Shown: positions 54,962-63,486 of the stretch, piece by piece
Layout of the letters: each line of letters begins with the position of its first letter
Numbering within the stretch: the first letter of the stretch is position 1
DNA from: Sporosarcina sp. 6E9
Lineage (GTDB): Bacteria > Bacillota > Bacilli > Bacillales_A > Planococcaceae
Assembly (NCBI RefSeq): GCF_017921835.1
Contig: NZ_JAGEMN010000001.1
Location: 1,171,874 to 1,235,873 of the forward strand
DNA length: 64,000 bases
Direction of reading: 5' to 3'
Notes under the pieces: model-generated
Databases searched by the model: none
Told to the model about the DNA's origin: nothing
Seen by the model: only the letters and a program-made list of their open reading frames with translations
Program-made: the position numbers and the translations under genes

Positions 54962-56248
54962 TTATTGTTGTTTTTCAGTTTCAATTATTTCGCCGGTTTC
55001 TGTATCAACAACAACTACAAAAGTTTCAGTGACTCCATCGTTTTCCATCACGACCGTCAAATAGTGTGAAAGCCTTTGTTCAAGACGATCATTTTCAACG
55101 TATGCAAGCTCTTCATTAACGACTTGCACATTTGAATGGAAAAACTTTTTCCAATCAATTTTCTTAATTGGTTGTTTTTTCGTTTCTTCTTTCTGAATAT
55201 ACTCCATTGCATCCATACCAAGAATATTACCTGTATCCTTTGCCACCTTCAAATGGATAACATCAGAAAATACTTTCGCGTCATACTCGGGTTCGACGCG
55301 TACATATACGAAATGCCACGCTGTATGATTCTCTCTAGATTCCTGATACACGGTATCTTCATATCCTGAATTAGATAAGAAATCTTCCGCTCTTTTTTGA
55401 ATAACAGAGTACTCAAGGCTAGACTCGGTGAATGGTCTTTCAGCCAAAAACGAAAGTACATGCCCACCTTTTTCTGTTATATCAATATAACCGACGGACT
55501 GATCTTTTGCGAAACGAATATGGTAAAAGGGATAGGGCGAGCCCGGCTTACTAGTTTCAATTACAATCGAACCAGAAGAAACTTCGGGAAATAGTATTTT
55601 AAATCGTTCAATCGCTTCATCACCCGAAATGTTTTTATCCGTCAGTTTTTCAAGATCCTTTTTCTTCTGAGAATCTGATTCACTTGCTGTTAACGGAAAA
55701 TCACTCTCCGTATTTTTTTTCACTGTTTCGGTCATTCCCCCCCAATCATGAGTAGAATCAACCGATTCCAATTGATTTCTCCACCCATCAACGGACATCC
55801 TACCGTCAATCAAACCCACAGTCGCAACTTCCCATTCGTCAGCCATAGTCCTCAAGTTTTTAGATGCTTCTGACATCACTTTGTGGTATTCTTCATGATT
55901 ACCACTTCGCTCAGATTCTCTGGCGAAATTACCCAATCTCCCTAGGTAATTCATCCAAGAGTTCGAAAATTGGCGGTCAAGAGGTAAAGAGCCAACTGAA
56001 TTTTTAATTTCAGACGATAAGCGCCAAATATCTTCCCGTGCATTCGTGGTACCTTCTTCCTCGTTAAAAAGCAAAGTCTTTTTTACCGCAGTATCGAGTT
56101 CCTCAAGCTTTTTTGTTGCCTCTGTCATCTTATCCGCATATTGTCCGCTTAGTAAATAGCTTAACTGCTTATTTTCAGTTGTTTTTCCGTAAGTAAAAAT
56201 CGAAAGCGCTGCAATCGAATAAACCAGTACAAATATTATTTTTTTCAT
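54962..56248 (-). CDS. ypeB: Germination protein YpeB
   Basis: A 428-residue protein with an N-terminal membrane anchor (about residues 2-20), a helical middle, and PepSY-type domains in the C-terminal half. YpeB stabilises the cortex-lytic enzyme SleB in dormant spores; sleB is directly upstream. No Shine-Dalgarno is close to the ATG: AGGAGG lies 44 bases upstream, separated by a 7-bp hairpin (56259-56280). The start still matches the family N-terminus. The downstream ypfA and ypfB genes of B. subtilis are missing. Confidence 0.9.
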   Translation of the reverse strand: MKKIIFVLVYSIAALSIFTYGKTTENKQLSYLLSGQYADKMTEATKKLEELDTAVKKTLLFNEEEGTTNAREDIWRLSSEIKNSVGSLPLDRQFSNSWMNYLGRLGNFARESERSGNHEEYHKVMSEASKNLRTMADEWEVATVGLIDGRMSVDGWRNQLESVDSTHDWGGMTETVKKNTESDFPLTASESDSQKKKDLEKLTDKNISGDEAIERFKILFPEVSSGSIVIETSKPGSPYPFYHIRFAKDQSVGYIDITEKGGHVLSFLAERPFTESSLEYSVIQKRAEDFLSNSGYEDTVYQESRENHTAWHFVYVRVEPEYDAKVFSDVIHLKVAKDTGNILGMDAMEYIQKEETKKQPIKKIDWKKFFHSNVQVVNEELAYVENDRLEQRLSHYLTVVMENDGVTETFVVVVDTETGEIIETEKQQ

Positions 56249-56321
56249 AAAAGCGGGGCCGGAATTGCATATGATTCCGGAAACCTTTTAATCCTCCTCT
56301 CATTTGATAAATCACCTTGCT

Positions 56322-57107
56322 TTAAATACAGAAAACGTGCAAACCAATTTTTTTAATTTGTTCTCGTGACCAAATCCACTTGCTCGTAGCAGTTATCGGA
56401 TTGAAGTAATATATTGCATTTTCAGATGGGTCCCATCCATTTAACGCATCCAGAACTGCTTCTTTTGCACGTTCATTCGGCGTTAACCAGATTTGACCAT
56501 CGGCTACAGCAGTAAAAGCAAGAGGCTGGAAAATCACGCCTCCGACCGTGTCAGGAAAGTCGGGATGCTCAACTCGATTTAAGATTACCGCGGCAACCGC
56601 AACTTGTCCCTCATACGGTTCCCCTCTTGCTTCACCATATACAGCGTTAGCCATCAATTTCAGGTCTTGCTCCGAATATTTTGCGGGTAATTGAACTTCT
56701 TTTTTCTTACCAGTTCCCTTTGATACTTGATTTTCAAGGGGGGTGCCGCCGTAATGGGTAAACTTATTTCCTTTGTTAATATTATTTTTTACAAACTGTT
56801 CATTGTAATCCGAGACATCTACAAGTTTCTTTTTCGTCGTATTACCTGCTATTCCGTCTACTGGAAGACCATATTTATCTTGAAAGTTTCGTAACGCCCA
56901 ATAAGTTCCATAACCAAACTGTCCATCAATTGCCCCTTTATATAAACCAATGTATTGGAGCCTAGCCTGGAGCTCGATAACATCATCGCCAAATGCACCT
57001 CGTTGTATTTGTTGAGAACTAAATGCTCCTGTTGGAAGTGGGGACAACACATACGCTGAACTGAGGAGAAGCATAGCGATAAGAGTATGACTAATAATCT
57101 TTTTCAT
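56322..57107 (-). CDS. sleB: Spore cortex-lytic enzyme SleB
   Basis: A 261-residue lytic transglycosylase with a signal peptide (residues about 1-29), a peptidoglycan-binding repeat (DDVIELQARLQYIG...) and a C-terminal hydrolase domain with the catalytic glutamate in VYGEARGEPYEGQVAVAAV. It degrades spore cortex during germination. Shorter than B. subtilis SleB (305) mainly in the linker. GGAGG precedes the ATG. No clear SigG promoter was identified. Confidence 0.95.
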   Translation of the reverse strand: MKKIISHTLIAMLLLSSAYVLSPLPTGAFSSQQIQRGAFGDDVIELQARLQYIGLYKGAIDGQFGYGTYWALRNFQDKYGLPVDGIAGNTTKKKLVDVSDYNEQFVKNNINKGNKFTHYGGTPLENQVSKGTGKKKEVQLPAKYSEQDLKLMANAVYGEARGEPYEGQVAVAAVILNRVEHPDFPDTVGGVIFQPLAFTAVADGQIWLTPNERAKEAVLDALNGWDPSENAIYYFNPITATSKWIWSREQIKKIGLHVFCI

Positions 57108-57160
57108 AATTCAATCCTCCTTTTTCTTAAGCTTATCCAATTTTCTCGATTTTATTAAAA

Positions 57161-57217
57161 TAAAAAAAGATCCAGCCATATGAATCTTTCGGCTGGATTC
57201 TATGGTTGGATCTTTTT
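57161..57217 (-). terminator. Terminator of prsW with alternative stems
   Basis: Inner stem ATCCAGCC/GGCTGGAT (57191-57198 with 57170-57177 in minus orientation) is followed by seven T. An outer pairing AAAAAGATCCA with TGGATCTTTTT (57207-57217 with 57164-57174) is mutually exclusive with part of the inner one. Confidence 0.75.
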
Positions 57218-57902
57218 ATTTCGATTGCGCTTTTCGTTTAAATTGTTGCATGGCAAATGTATGTGCATATTTCACTCTCGTTAGACCAAACCACCAGAGG
57301 AATAACATAAATGGAATAATTAAATATAAAAATACTTCCTGAATCAGAAAAATACTATTATAAATAAAATGGAGTATAAACGGGGCTAAGAGAGCAACGA
57401 ATAATATCCTTTTCTTATTTGCTTCATCAGCAAACTTTGCCTTTCCTAAATAATAACCAAGAACGACACCAAATAATGCATGGCTGGATACAGGTAATAA
57501 TGCCCTTAAGAAAGCAATATCCGTTCCATATGTCAATAAGTATAAAATATTTTCAACCGTTGCAAAACCCAAAGAAATACTGGCCCCGTACAATATTCCA
57601 TCGTATGCATCTTCAAATTCCACGTGGTGATAAACGGTTAGAAATAAAATAAGCCATTTAAAAAACTCTTCTATGCCACTTGTAAATAAGACATTTCGTA
57701 TAAATTCATTTGAAAAAATATGTTCTTCTTCAAATACATGCTGAGCGAATAAAATAGGGAAAGTCATAATCGCCCCATATAAAAATGTTTGAAATAATGT
57801 ACGCGATGGTTCTTTAGCTATTTCTTTTCGCAAATAAAAATAACTGAACAGTGCCAATCCAGGCGCAATTGCTACGGTAAACAATATAAACATGAATGGC
57901 AC
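57216..57902 (-). CDS. prsW: Intramembrane protease PrsW
   Basis: A 228-residue membrane protein with about six to seven helices. The conserved acidic pair lies in SGIEEFFKW, with further motifs FATVENILY and HALFGVVLG. In B. subtilis PrsW makes the first cut in anti-sigma factor RsiW, releasing SigW. Ten bases after ypdA. Confidence 0.93.
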   Translation of the reverse strand: MPFMFILFTVAIAPGLALFSYFYLRKEIAKEPSRTLFQTFLYGAIMTFPILFAQHVFEEEHIFSNEFIRNVLFTSGIEEFFKWLILFLTVYHHVEFEDAYDGILYGASISLGFATVENILYLLTYGTDIAFLRALLPVSSHALFGVVLGYYLGKAKFADEANKKRILFVALLAPFILHFIYNSIFLIQEVFLYLIIPFMLFLWWFGLTRVKYAHTFAMQQFKRKAQSK

Positions 57903-57912
57903 CCCTTCCTAC

Positions 57913-58872
57913 CTAAGATTTCTCAATCGCATTTGCAATTTGAACGCCGTGAAATCTGCCATTTTCGATGAATATTTCATTGGCATTATTTCCCGCCGCT
58001 ATAACACCTGCAATATATAATCCTTTAATTGACGATTCCATCGTTTCCTCATTAAACAGTGGGCATCCACTTTGTTCATCGATTTCAATGCCCATTTCTT
58101 CGAGAAAAGTATGATTCGGATGATAACCAGTCATTGCAAATACATAATCACTTTGGATTTGGATTATTTCACCGTTTTGTTCAATCGTGACGGATGATTC
58201 CGTAATCTTTACCACATGCGATTCAAAGTGCATCTTGATTTCTCCAGATTTCACCAAACTCTCAAACCCTGGTAAAATCCACGGCTTAACACTTGGCGAA
58301 TAATCGGATCCACGGTAGACAACTGTCACATTTGCCCCCGCCCGTTCTAATTCAAGCGCTGCATCGACTGCAGAATTTTTACCACCGACCACTACAACGT
58401 TTTTTTGGAAAAAAGGATGTCCTTCTTTAAAATAATGGAAAACATTCGGGAGATTTTCACCTTCGACACCCATCATGTTTGGATTGTCGTAATAACCTGT
58501 TGCGACGACAACTTTCTTCGCGTAATAGTTTTGCTTGTCGGTTTCAACAAGAAAACCTTCGGCTGTATTTTTAACTTGCTTTACTAATTCGAAATTATTT
58601 ACTTGGATGTTTTTCATTTTGACAACTTCACGGTAGTAGACGAGCGCATCGTTTCTCTTCGGCTTGTCTTTCGCTGTTATAAATGGAATGTCACCAATTG
58701 ACAACTTTATGCTTGAACTAAAAAACGTCTGGTGTGTGGGATAATTATAAATCGAATTTACGATATTACCTTTTTCTATCACTAGAACTTTAAATCCTTT
58801 ATCTTGTAATTCAATTGCGGCGGATAATCCGCAAGGTCCCCCGCCAATAACAATGACATCTTCGTAATGCAT
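57913..58872 (-). CDS. ypdA: Bacillithiol disulfide reductase (YpdA/Bdr)
   Basis: A 319-residue flavoprotein. The FAD loop is GGGPCGLSAA and the NADPH loop GGKNSAVDAA. With the ATG at 58872, the catalytic cysteine falls at residue 14, as known for YpdA. It reduces bacillithiol disulfide, consistent with bshA in this window. AGGAG stands seven bases before the start; ten more upstream codons are rejected. Confidence 0.94.
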   Translation of the reverse strand: MHYEDVIVIGGGPCGLSAAIELQDKGFKVLVIEKGNIVNSIYNYPTHQTFFSSSIKLSIGDIPFITAKDKPKRNDALVYYREVVKMKNIQVNNFELVKQVKNTAEGFLVETDKQNYYAKKVVVATGYYDNPNMMGVEGENLPNVFHYFKEGHPFFQKNVVVVGGKNSAVDAALELERAGANVTVVYRGSDYSPSVKPWILPGFESLVKSGEIKMHFESHVVKITESSVTIEQNGEIIQIQSDYVFAMTGYHPNHTFLEEMGIEIDEQSGCPLFNEETMESSIKGLYIAGVIAAGNNANEIFIENGRFHGVQIANAIEKS

Positions 58873-58914
58873 TTTACCGCTCCTATCAATTACACATTTC
58901 AAGATTCTTTTATC

Positions 58915-59640
58915 CTAATAAGTTATCGTGATTATATGACATTCTGATGGTGCTCCAAGTCGTAAAGGTACTTTTGTTGTACCATAGCCATTACTAATTA
59001 GTTTAGTTCGATTGGAATTGGTTTGAAAGCTTCCTTTTTCCAACAATCCAAATTTACCAATTCTAATTTGTCCGCCATGCGTATGGCCCGCAAGTAGAAC
59101 AGATGCTACTGTAGGCAGAATTTCACGTTCTATTTCCCGCAACACTTTAGGCTGATGACAAACAGCTAGTATATGTTCATATTCATCAATATCTTTCAAG
59201 GTTTGTTCGATATCAACTTTTTCACTCGTTGGATCTTCAGTTCCACAAATCCCCCACGAACTATGTCCGGGAATTGGCATGTTTTCGTTTTCTAATATGA
59301 TTACGCGAAACTTTCTCATTATATTACGGATTGCCCGTTCTCCAACCTCGCGATCGTTATTTCCCCATACATAGTATGTTTGGCTAAACGTAGAGAGGAT
59401 TCGAATATTAGAAGCAATTCGAGACAACCGCACGCCTTTTTCAGCCAAATCGCCCCCGATCACAATGAGATCAATATCCTTGTCTATTTTATCAATTAAC
59501 TTCTTATCAATTTTTCTTCGATGAATATCTGAGATGAAAAATACCTTGAGTCTCTTTTTGTTATTATTACGAGTATTGATTGTGACGTCGTGATGTACGA
59601 CATTCCTTTGAAATGCATTTGATAACATATGTAAAAACAT
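58915..59640 (-). CDS. ypbG: Membrane-anchored metallophosphoesterase YpbG
   Basis: A calcineurin-like phosphoesterase. Metal-binding motifs are FFISDIHRR, GGDLAEKG, GNND and GHTHGGQ. The first ATG (59640) gives 241 residues but has no Shine-Dalgarno, and the frame stays open 22 codons further up to a stop at 59709. That extension encodes a hydrophobic segment (ITYKIIFNTFLILIP) typical of a membrane anchor. AAAGG lies nine bases before an ATT codon (59688), so the true start may be non-ATG. Substrate unknown. Confidence 0.85.
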   Translation of the reverse strand: MFLHMLSNAFQRNVVHHDVTINTRNNNKKRLKVFFISDIHRRKIDKKLIDKIDKDIDLIVIGGDLAEKGVRLSRIASNIRILSTFSQTYYVWGNNDREVGERAIRNIMRKFRVIILENENMPIPGHSSWGICGTEDPTSEKVDIEQTLKDIDEYEHILAVCHQPKVLREIEREILPTVASVLLAGHTHGGQIRIGKFGLLEKGSFQTNSNRTKLISNGYGTTKVPLRLGAPSECHIITITY

Positions 59641-59717
59641 CGAAGGAATTAAAATTAAAAAAGTGTTAAATATTATTTTATACGTAATAACCAGCCGCCT
59701 TTCTGTTTAAATTTCAG

Positions 59718-59751
59718 ATAAAAAAAGACAAAGTTTTAACGCTTTGCCTTT
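59718..59751 (-). terminator. Terminator of ypbE
   Basis: Minus strand GGCAAAG/CTTTGTC stem (7 bp, one G-U) with an A/T extension, followed by seven T, between ypbE and ypbG. Confidence 0.7.
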
Positions 59752-59785
59752 TATCCATTGATGAATTTTATTGAATTCCCATGAG

Positions 59786-60517
59786 TTATGGAATTATAAG
59801 CACTTGACCCACATAAATTTCATTGGATGTCAGTCCATTTGCCTGCTTAATTTTTTCGACACCATTTCCGGATTGATAGTGGCGGACTGAAATGCTGTAA
59901 ATTGTATCCCCTACCGCGACTGTATGTGTTTTCATCGTAGGTTTTGGCTCTGCTTTCTCTTCCGCTTTAGCCTTTTCTTCAGCTCTAGCTTTTTCTTCAG
60001 CTCTAGCTTTTTCTTCAGCTCTAGCCTTTTCTTCAGCTCTAGCTTTTTCTTCAGCTCTAGCCTGTTCTTCAGCTCTAGCTTTTTCTTCAGCTCTAGCTTT
60101 CTCTTCTGCTTTAGCTTTTTCTTCCGCCTTAGCTTTTTCTTCCGCCTTAGCTTTTTCCTCTGCCTTAGCTTTTTCTTCCGCTTCATCTTTTTCTTCTTTA
60201 TCATTCCCAATACTATTATTATCTTCTGGTTTCGTTTTATTAGTACTCGTCTCATATTTCACTTGGGAATCTTGGGCTGCGGTTGTATTATTATCTTTAT
60301 CAACATTCCAATTAAAAACCACAACTGCAATAATTAGGATAGGTATCAGAGTAAACATTGCAAAAATAACATTAATCATGACATGTCTTGGTTTCTTTTT
60401 GCTTTTACGTTTGTTCTTATATAGTTCTGCACGAGTTTTTAAAACAGTTGGTTCCTCATCTAGCTTTATTTTTTGTCTGTGCTCTTCAAATTCCGATCTA
60501 TAATCATCTTTTTTCAT
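59786..60517 (-). CDS. ypbE: LysM-domain membrane protein with hexapeptide repeats (YpbE)
   Basis: A 243-residue protein: cytoplasmic basic/acidic N-terminus, one membrane helix (about residues 47-69), a polar stretch, 13 tandem hexapeptides of the form AEEKAR/AEEKAK (residues 113-190), and a C-terminal LysM (THTVAVGDTIYSISV...). LysM binds peptidoglycan, so the charged region probably spans from membrane to wall. The ATG at 60517 follows AGGAG; a TTG two codons upstream is too close to it. Position matches B. subtilis YpbE. Confidence 0.88.
   Translation of the reverse strand: MKKDDYRSEFEEHRQKIKLDEEPTVLKTRAELYKNKRKSKKKPRHVMINVIFAMFTLIPILIIAVVVFNWNVDKDNNTTAAQDSQVKYETSTNKTKPEDNNSIGNDKEEKDEAEEKAKAEEKAKAEEKAKAEEKAKAEEKARAEEKARAEEQARAEEKARAEEKARAEEKARAEEKARAEEKAKAEEKAEPKPTMKTHTVAVGDTIYSISVRHYQSGNGVEKIKQANGLTSNEIYVGQVLIIP
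59948..60181 (-). repeat. 18-bp tandem repeats in ypbE
   Basis: Thirteen 18-bp units encode AEEKA plus R, K or a final E; one unit has Q in place of K. The central seven units are nearly identical in DNA, which suggests recent copy-number change. Open frames in other frames over this tract are artefacts of the repeat. Confidence 0.93.
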
Positions 60518-60553
60518 TTTCAAATTCTCCTATCACAATCTAGCTCTCTTTAC

Positions 60554-60577
60554 ATTATGACGAAATTTTCGACAAAA
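60554..60577 (-). promoter_or_regulatory. Candidate promoter of ypbE with a 0A-like box
   Basis: Minus strand CATAAT (60554-60559) preceded after 10 bases by TTGTCG within TTTTGTCGAAA. Layout is the same as before the dynamin gene at 1283-1304. Confidence 0.35.
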
Positions 60578-60594
60578 GTAAATGGATGAACTAT

Positions 60595-62034
60595 CTATCT
60601 GTCAAGAAGGTCTGCTAATCTATCTGCCCAATTGACTAATTGCCTGGTCGAATTTCCTCGATTATTGTCGAAAAGCCAATCATCTGTACCTATACCGCAT
60701 ACTGAACAACAAGACGTTGGCGGAACACTTAAAGTTTCACCATAAAACTCCAAAAGTGATTTTCGAATACAATTTTCTCCATTAATGATTTGTATAATAT
60801 TTTGAAGCTGTTTTTCCTTCTCGATTCTTTGGTTTCTAATTTTCAAAATTGCTGCATCAAGTGGCATCCTTTCAAGATAATAATCGATTATCCTTGTTCC
60901 AGTGTCACTGATTCCCGATAACTCAGCCGCGTCATTTTTTGAAGTGCCATCTTTTATCAGATTGGAATAACGACGAACTTCGGACTCGGTCGGTAAATCA
61001 TTTTGTACGATAAAACGGGTTTTTCCGATATCTTCCAACGTAAATAGCAAAGTCGCCGTAGATAGATGGCCATCTCTACCAGCACGACCAACTTCTTGCA
61101 TATATCCTGCAATCGTAGACGGCATATTTTCATGGATAACTTGCCGAATATCATTTTTATGTATACCCATGCCAAAAGCCGTCGTCGCACATATCCAATC
61201 AATTTCCCCAGTAATAAATTGCTCTTGGATAAATGCGCGATCCTCTTGTTCCATTCCTGCATGGTAAGACGAAATTGATAGTCCATGTTCTTTTAAGTGA
61301 AGGGCCAAATCATCCGCGCGCCTTCTTGAAGCGACATAAATAATTCCTGGTCCTATGGTCTTTTGGGTTCGTTCAAGAATCCAATCAGTCTTTTCATTTT
61401 CTGATTTCATTTGTATTATCGAATATGATATGTTCTTACGATCCAAAGATTGTTTATGAATGGTGGGATTTTCAAGACATAAATAGTGCACGATATCTTG
61501 TAAAACTTGGTTGTCGGCGGTTGCAGTTAAAGCCAATATATTCGGTCGATTAAGTTGTTGCAAGAATTCCCCGATTCGCAAGTAGTCCGGCCTAAAATCA
61601 AAGCCCCATTGCGAAATACAGTGCGCTTCATCCACGACGATAAATGCTATTGAGATTTTCTTTAATTGCTCAGCAACATTATTCTGCATTAACATTTCTG
61701 GTGAAACGAAGATGAATTTATACAACGCCAATTCAGTCATTATTCGTTGTCGATCTTTATAGGCGAGAAAAGAGTTCAGAGCGACTACACGTTTTTCTCC
61801 ATTTTTCTTCATAATCGCCACTTGATCTTCCATTAAGGCGACCAAAGGAGAGACGATTAAAACCGTACCACTTTTTGTATAGGCAGGTAGTTGATAACAC
61901 AATGACTTTCCACTACCTGTAGGCAAAATAGCAATTGTATCTTGGTTTGAAACAACATCTCTTATAACTTCCTCTTGTCCTGGTCTAAATTGTTTGAAGC
62001 CGAACTTATTCAACAAGATTGATTTGATTTCCAT
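60595..62034 (-). CDS. recQ: RecQ-family ATP-dependent DNA helicase
   Basis: A 479-residue RecQ helicase (RecS type in B. subtilis). Motif 0 and Walker A: FRPGQEE and LPTGSGKSLCYQ; DEAH box VDEAHCISQWG; motif VI QEVGRAGRDG. The C-terminal zinc cysteines (CIRKSLLEFYGE, CCSVCG) are present, but no HRDC domain, so it is a short form. The start has GGAGGGGG four bases upstream, within the end of ypbB, which it overlaps by 25 bases. Confidence 0.94.
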   Translation of the reverse strand: MEIKSILLNKFGFKQFRPGQEEVIRDVVSNQDTIAILPTGSGKSLCYQLPAYTKSGTVLIVSPLVALMEDQVAIMKKNGEKRVVALNSFLAYKDRQRIMTELALYKFIFVSPEMLMQNNVAEQLKKISIAFIVVDEAHCISQWGFDFRPDYLRIGEFLQQLNRPNILALTATADNQVLQDIVHYLCLENPTIHKQSLDRKNISYSIIQMKSENEKTDWILERTQKTIGPGIIYVASRRRADDLALHLKEHGLSISSYHAGMEQEDRAFIQEQFITGEIDWICATTAFGMGIHKNDIRQVIHENMPSTIAGYMQEVGRAGRDGHLSTATLLFTLEDIGKTRFIVQNDLPTESEVRRYSNLIKDGTSKNDAAELSGISDTGTRIIDYYLERMPLDAAILKIRNQRIEKEKQLQNIIQIINGENCIRKSLLEFYGETLSVPPTSCCSVCGIGTDDWLFDNNRGNSTRQLVNWADRLADLLDR

Positions 62035-63071
62035 TCTGCCCCCTCCTTTGACCCTGCACCTAAGATGAGCCGTAGTTGAAAATAAGTAAGTGTCGGGAAT
62101 TCCGCCTTTAATAAACGTAATCTTTTAGTACCCAGTTCTTTAGATTTAGCTACCACAGCATCAACATCAATAGAAGAGACGAACTCTTCCATCGGAAAAG
62201 ATTGATCATTATTAGAGATTTCGACGAAATGATCCTCAATTGTACTCATTTTCAAATGTCGTAATCGTGAAATCTCTTGCATCGACATGCCTCGTTCAAA
62301 TAATTCTTTTGTTTTACTAGTAGATTCGGTCAAGTAAGTCAAAACTTTAATATCCTTTATGGTCTCTGTCAAAATCGGATATTGTGAAGATTGGCTAATC
62401 GTTTCAAGTAACATATGTAAACTTTCAATATAATACAAAGTAAGTGTAAATGGCTTTATAGTCATTTCATCAGATAACTGCTTCCATGTCCACCCCGCTT
62501 TATGATAACCACCCAGACGATGAACTAAAATTACTTTTTGCTCATCAGACATACCACTTTGTTCGATTGACTGTTGGAGTTGTTGAAATAATTGAGTGGA
62601 AAAGGCTTGATCAAGACGTCCTTGTTTAAGCAAAAATTCTTTTACAAATAATTGTATTTCGTAATCATTTTGCATAGGCATAAATGATTTAACACCTGCC
62701 CTGAAATGGGACAAAGTTTGAACGATTAAAGAGAGCCTTGAGAAAAAAACATGTTCTCTGCCTCTATAATCCCATCCATTAAATTGATATTGCGGCAAAG
62801 TATGAAGCACTTCTTTCCCCTTATCTGTGAGGTGAACGACCTCCTCTTTAATCGAAATATACCCGGCTTGGTTCAATTCGTCCACTGCTTCGTCAAAGAC
62901 TTCTGTTTGCAACTTCGGCAATATGCAAAAGAATCCTTTTAAACTATAATACTCAACGTCTTGTAGGGTTTGTCCTGAGCGCTTTCCGCGCAATAGATGA
63001 AGACCTGCATAAATTGACCGTTCTCCATCTAGACGACTAATAATCGTTAACAGTAAAAATGAGAGATCCAA
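62010..63071 (-). CDS. ypbB: YpbB-like helix-turn-helix protein
   Basis: A 353-residue protein. Its C-terminal part (about residues 265-330) contains a helix-turn-helix (GMSMQEISRLRHLKMSTI) of the HTH_40 type often found fused or adjacent to RecQ helicases; here it is translationally coupled to recQ. The TTG at 63071 is chosen because GGAGGGAGG precedes it and the product then begins like YpbB; the upstream TTG lies in the ribosome site. The precise role is unknown. Confidence 0.85.
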   Translation of the reverse strand: MDLSFLLLTIISRLDGERSIYAGLHLLRGKRSGQTLQDVEYYSLKGFFCILPKLQTEVFDEAVDELNQAGYISIKEEVVHLTDKGKEVLHTLPQYQFNGWDYRGREHVFFSRLSLIVQTLSHFRAGVKSFMPMQNDYEIQLFVKEFLLKQGRLDQAFSTQLFQQLQQSIEQSGMSDEQKVILVHRLGGYHKAGWTWKQLSDEMTIKPFTLTLYYIESLHMLLETISQSSQYPILTETIKDIKVLTYLTESTSKTKELFERGMSMQEISRLRHLKMSTIEDHFVEISNNDQSFPMEEFVSSIDVDAVVAKSKELGTKRLRLLKAEFPTLTYFQLRLILGAGSKEGAEWKSNQSC

Positions 63072-63095
63072 TATAAAACTTCCTCCCTCCAATTA

Positions 63096-63123
63096 ATAGT
63101 ATTATGTTGAAAAAAAATATCAA
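63096..63123 (-). promoter_or_regulatory. Promoter of ypbB-recQ
   Basis: Minus strand -35 TTGATA (63118-63123), 16-bp spacer, -10 TACTAT (63096-63101). It interlocks with the fer promoter on the other strand. Confidence 0.5.
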
Positions 63124-63135
63124 TATCATTAGAAT
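63107..63135 (+). promoter_or_regulatory. SigA promoter of fer
   Basis: Plus strand -35 TTGAAA (63107-63112), 17-bp spacer, -10 TAGAAT (63130-63135). The start falls about 40 bases before the fer ATG. Confidence 0.65.
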
Positions 63136-63137
63136 AG

Positions 63138-63433
<296 letters not shown>

Positions 63434-63434
<1 letters not shown>

Positions 63435-63477
63435 AAAAGTGCTAAAGCTAGATTTTTCTAGCTTTAGCACTTTTTTT
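63434..63477. terminator. Bidirectional terminator between fer and ribU
   Basis: A perfect 15-bp core stem (63438-63452 with 63457-63471) with A and T runs on its two sides. It serves both converging genes. Confidence 0.9.
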
Positions 63478-63486
63478 ATATGAAAA

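Noticed and set aside
59924-60337. A 137-codon plus-strand frame rich in Ser and Phe, and a Lys-rich minus-strand frame
   Set aside because: Both are repeat artefacts of the ypbE hexapeptide tract.
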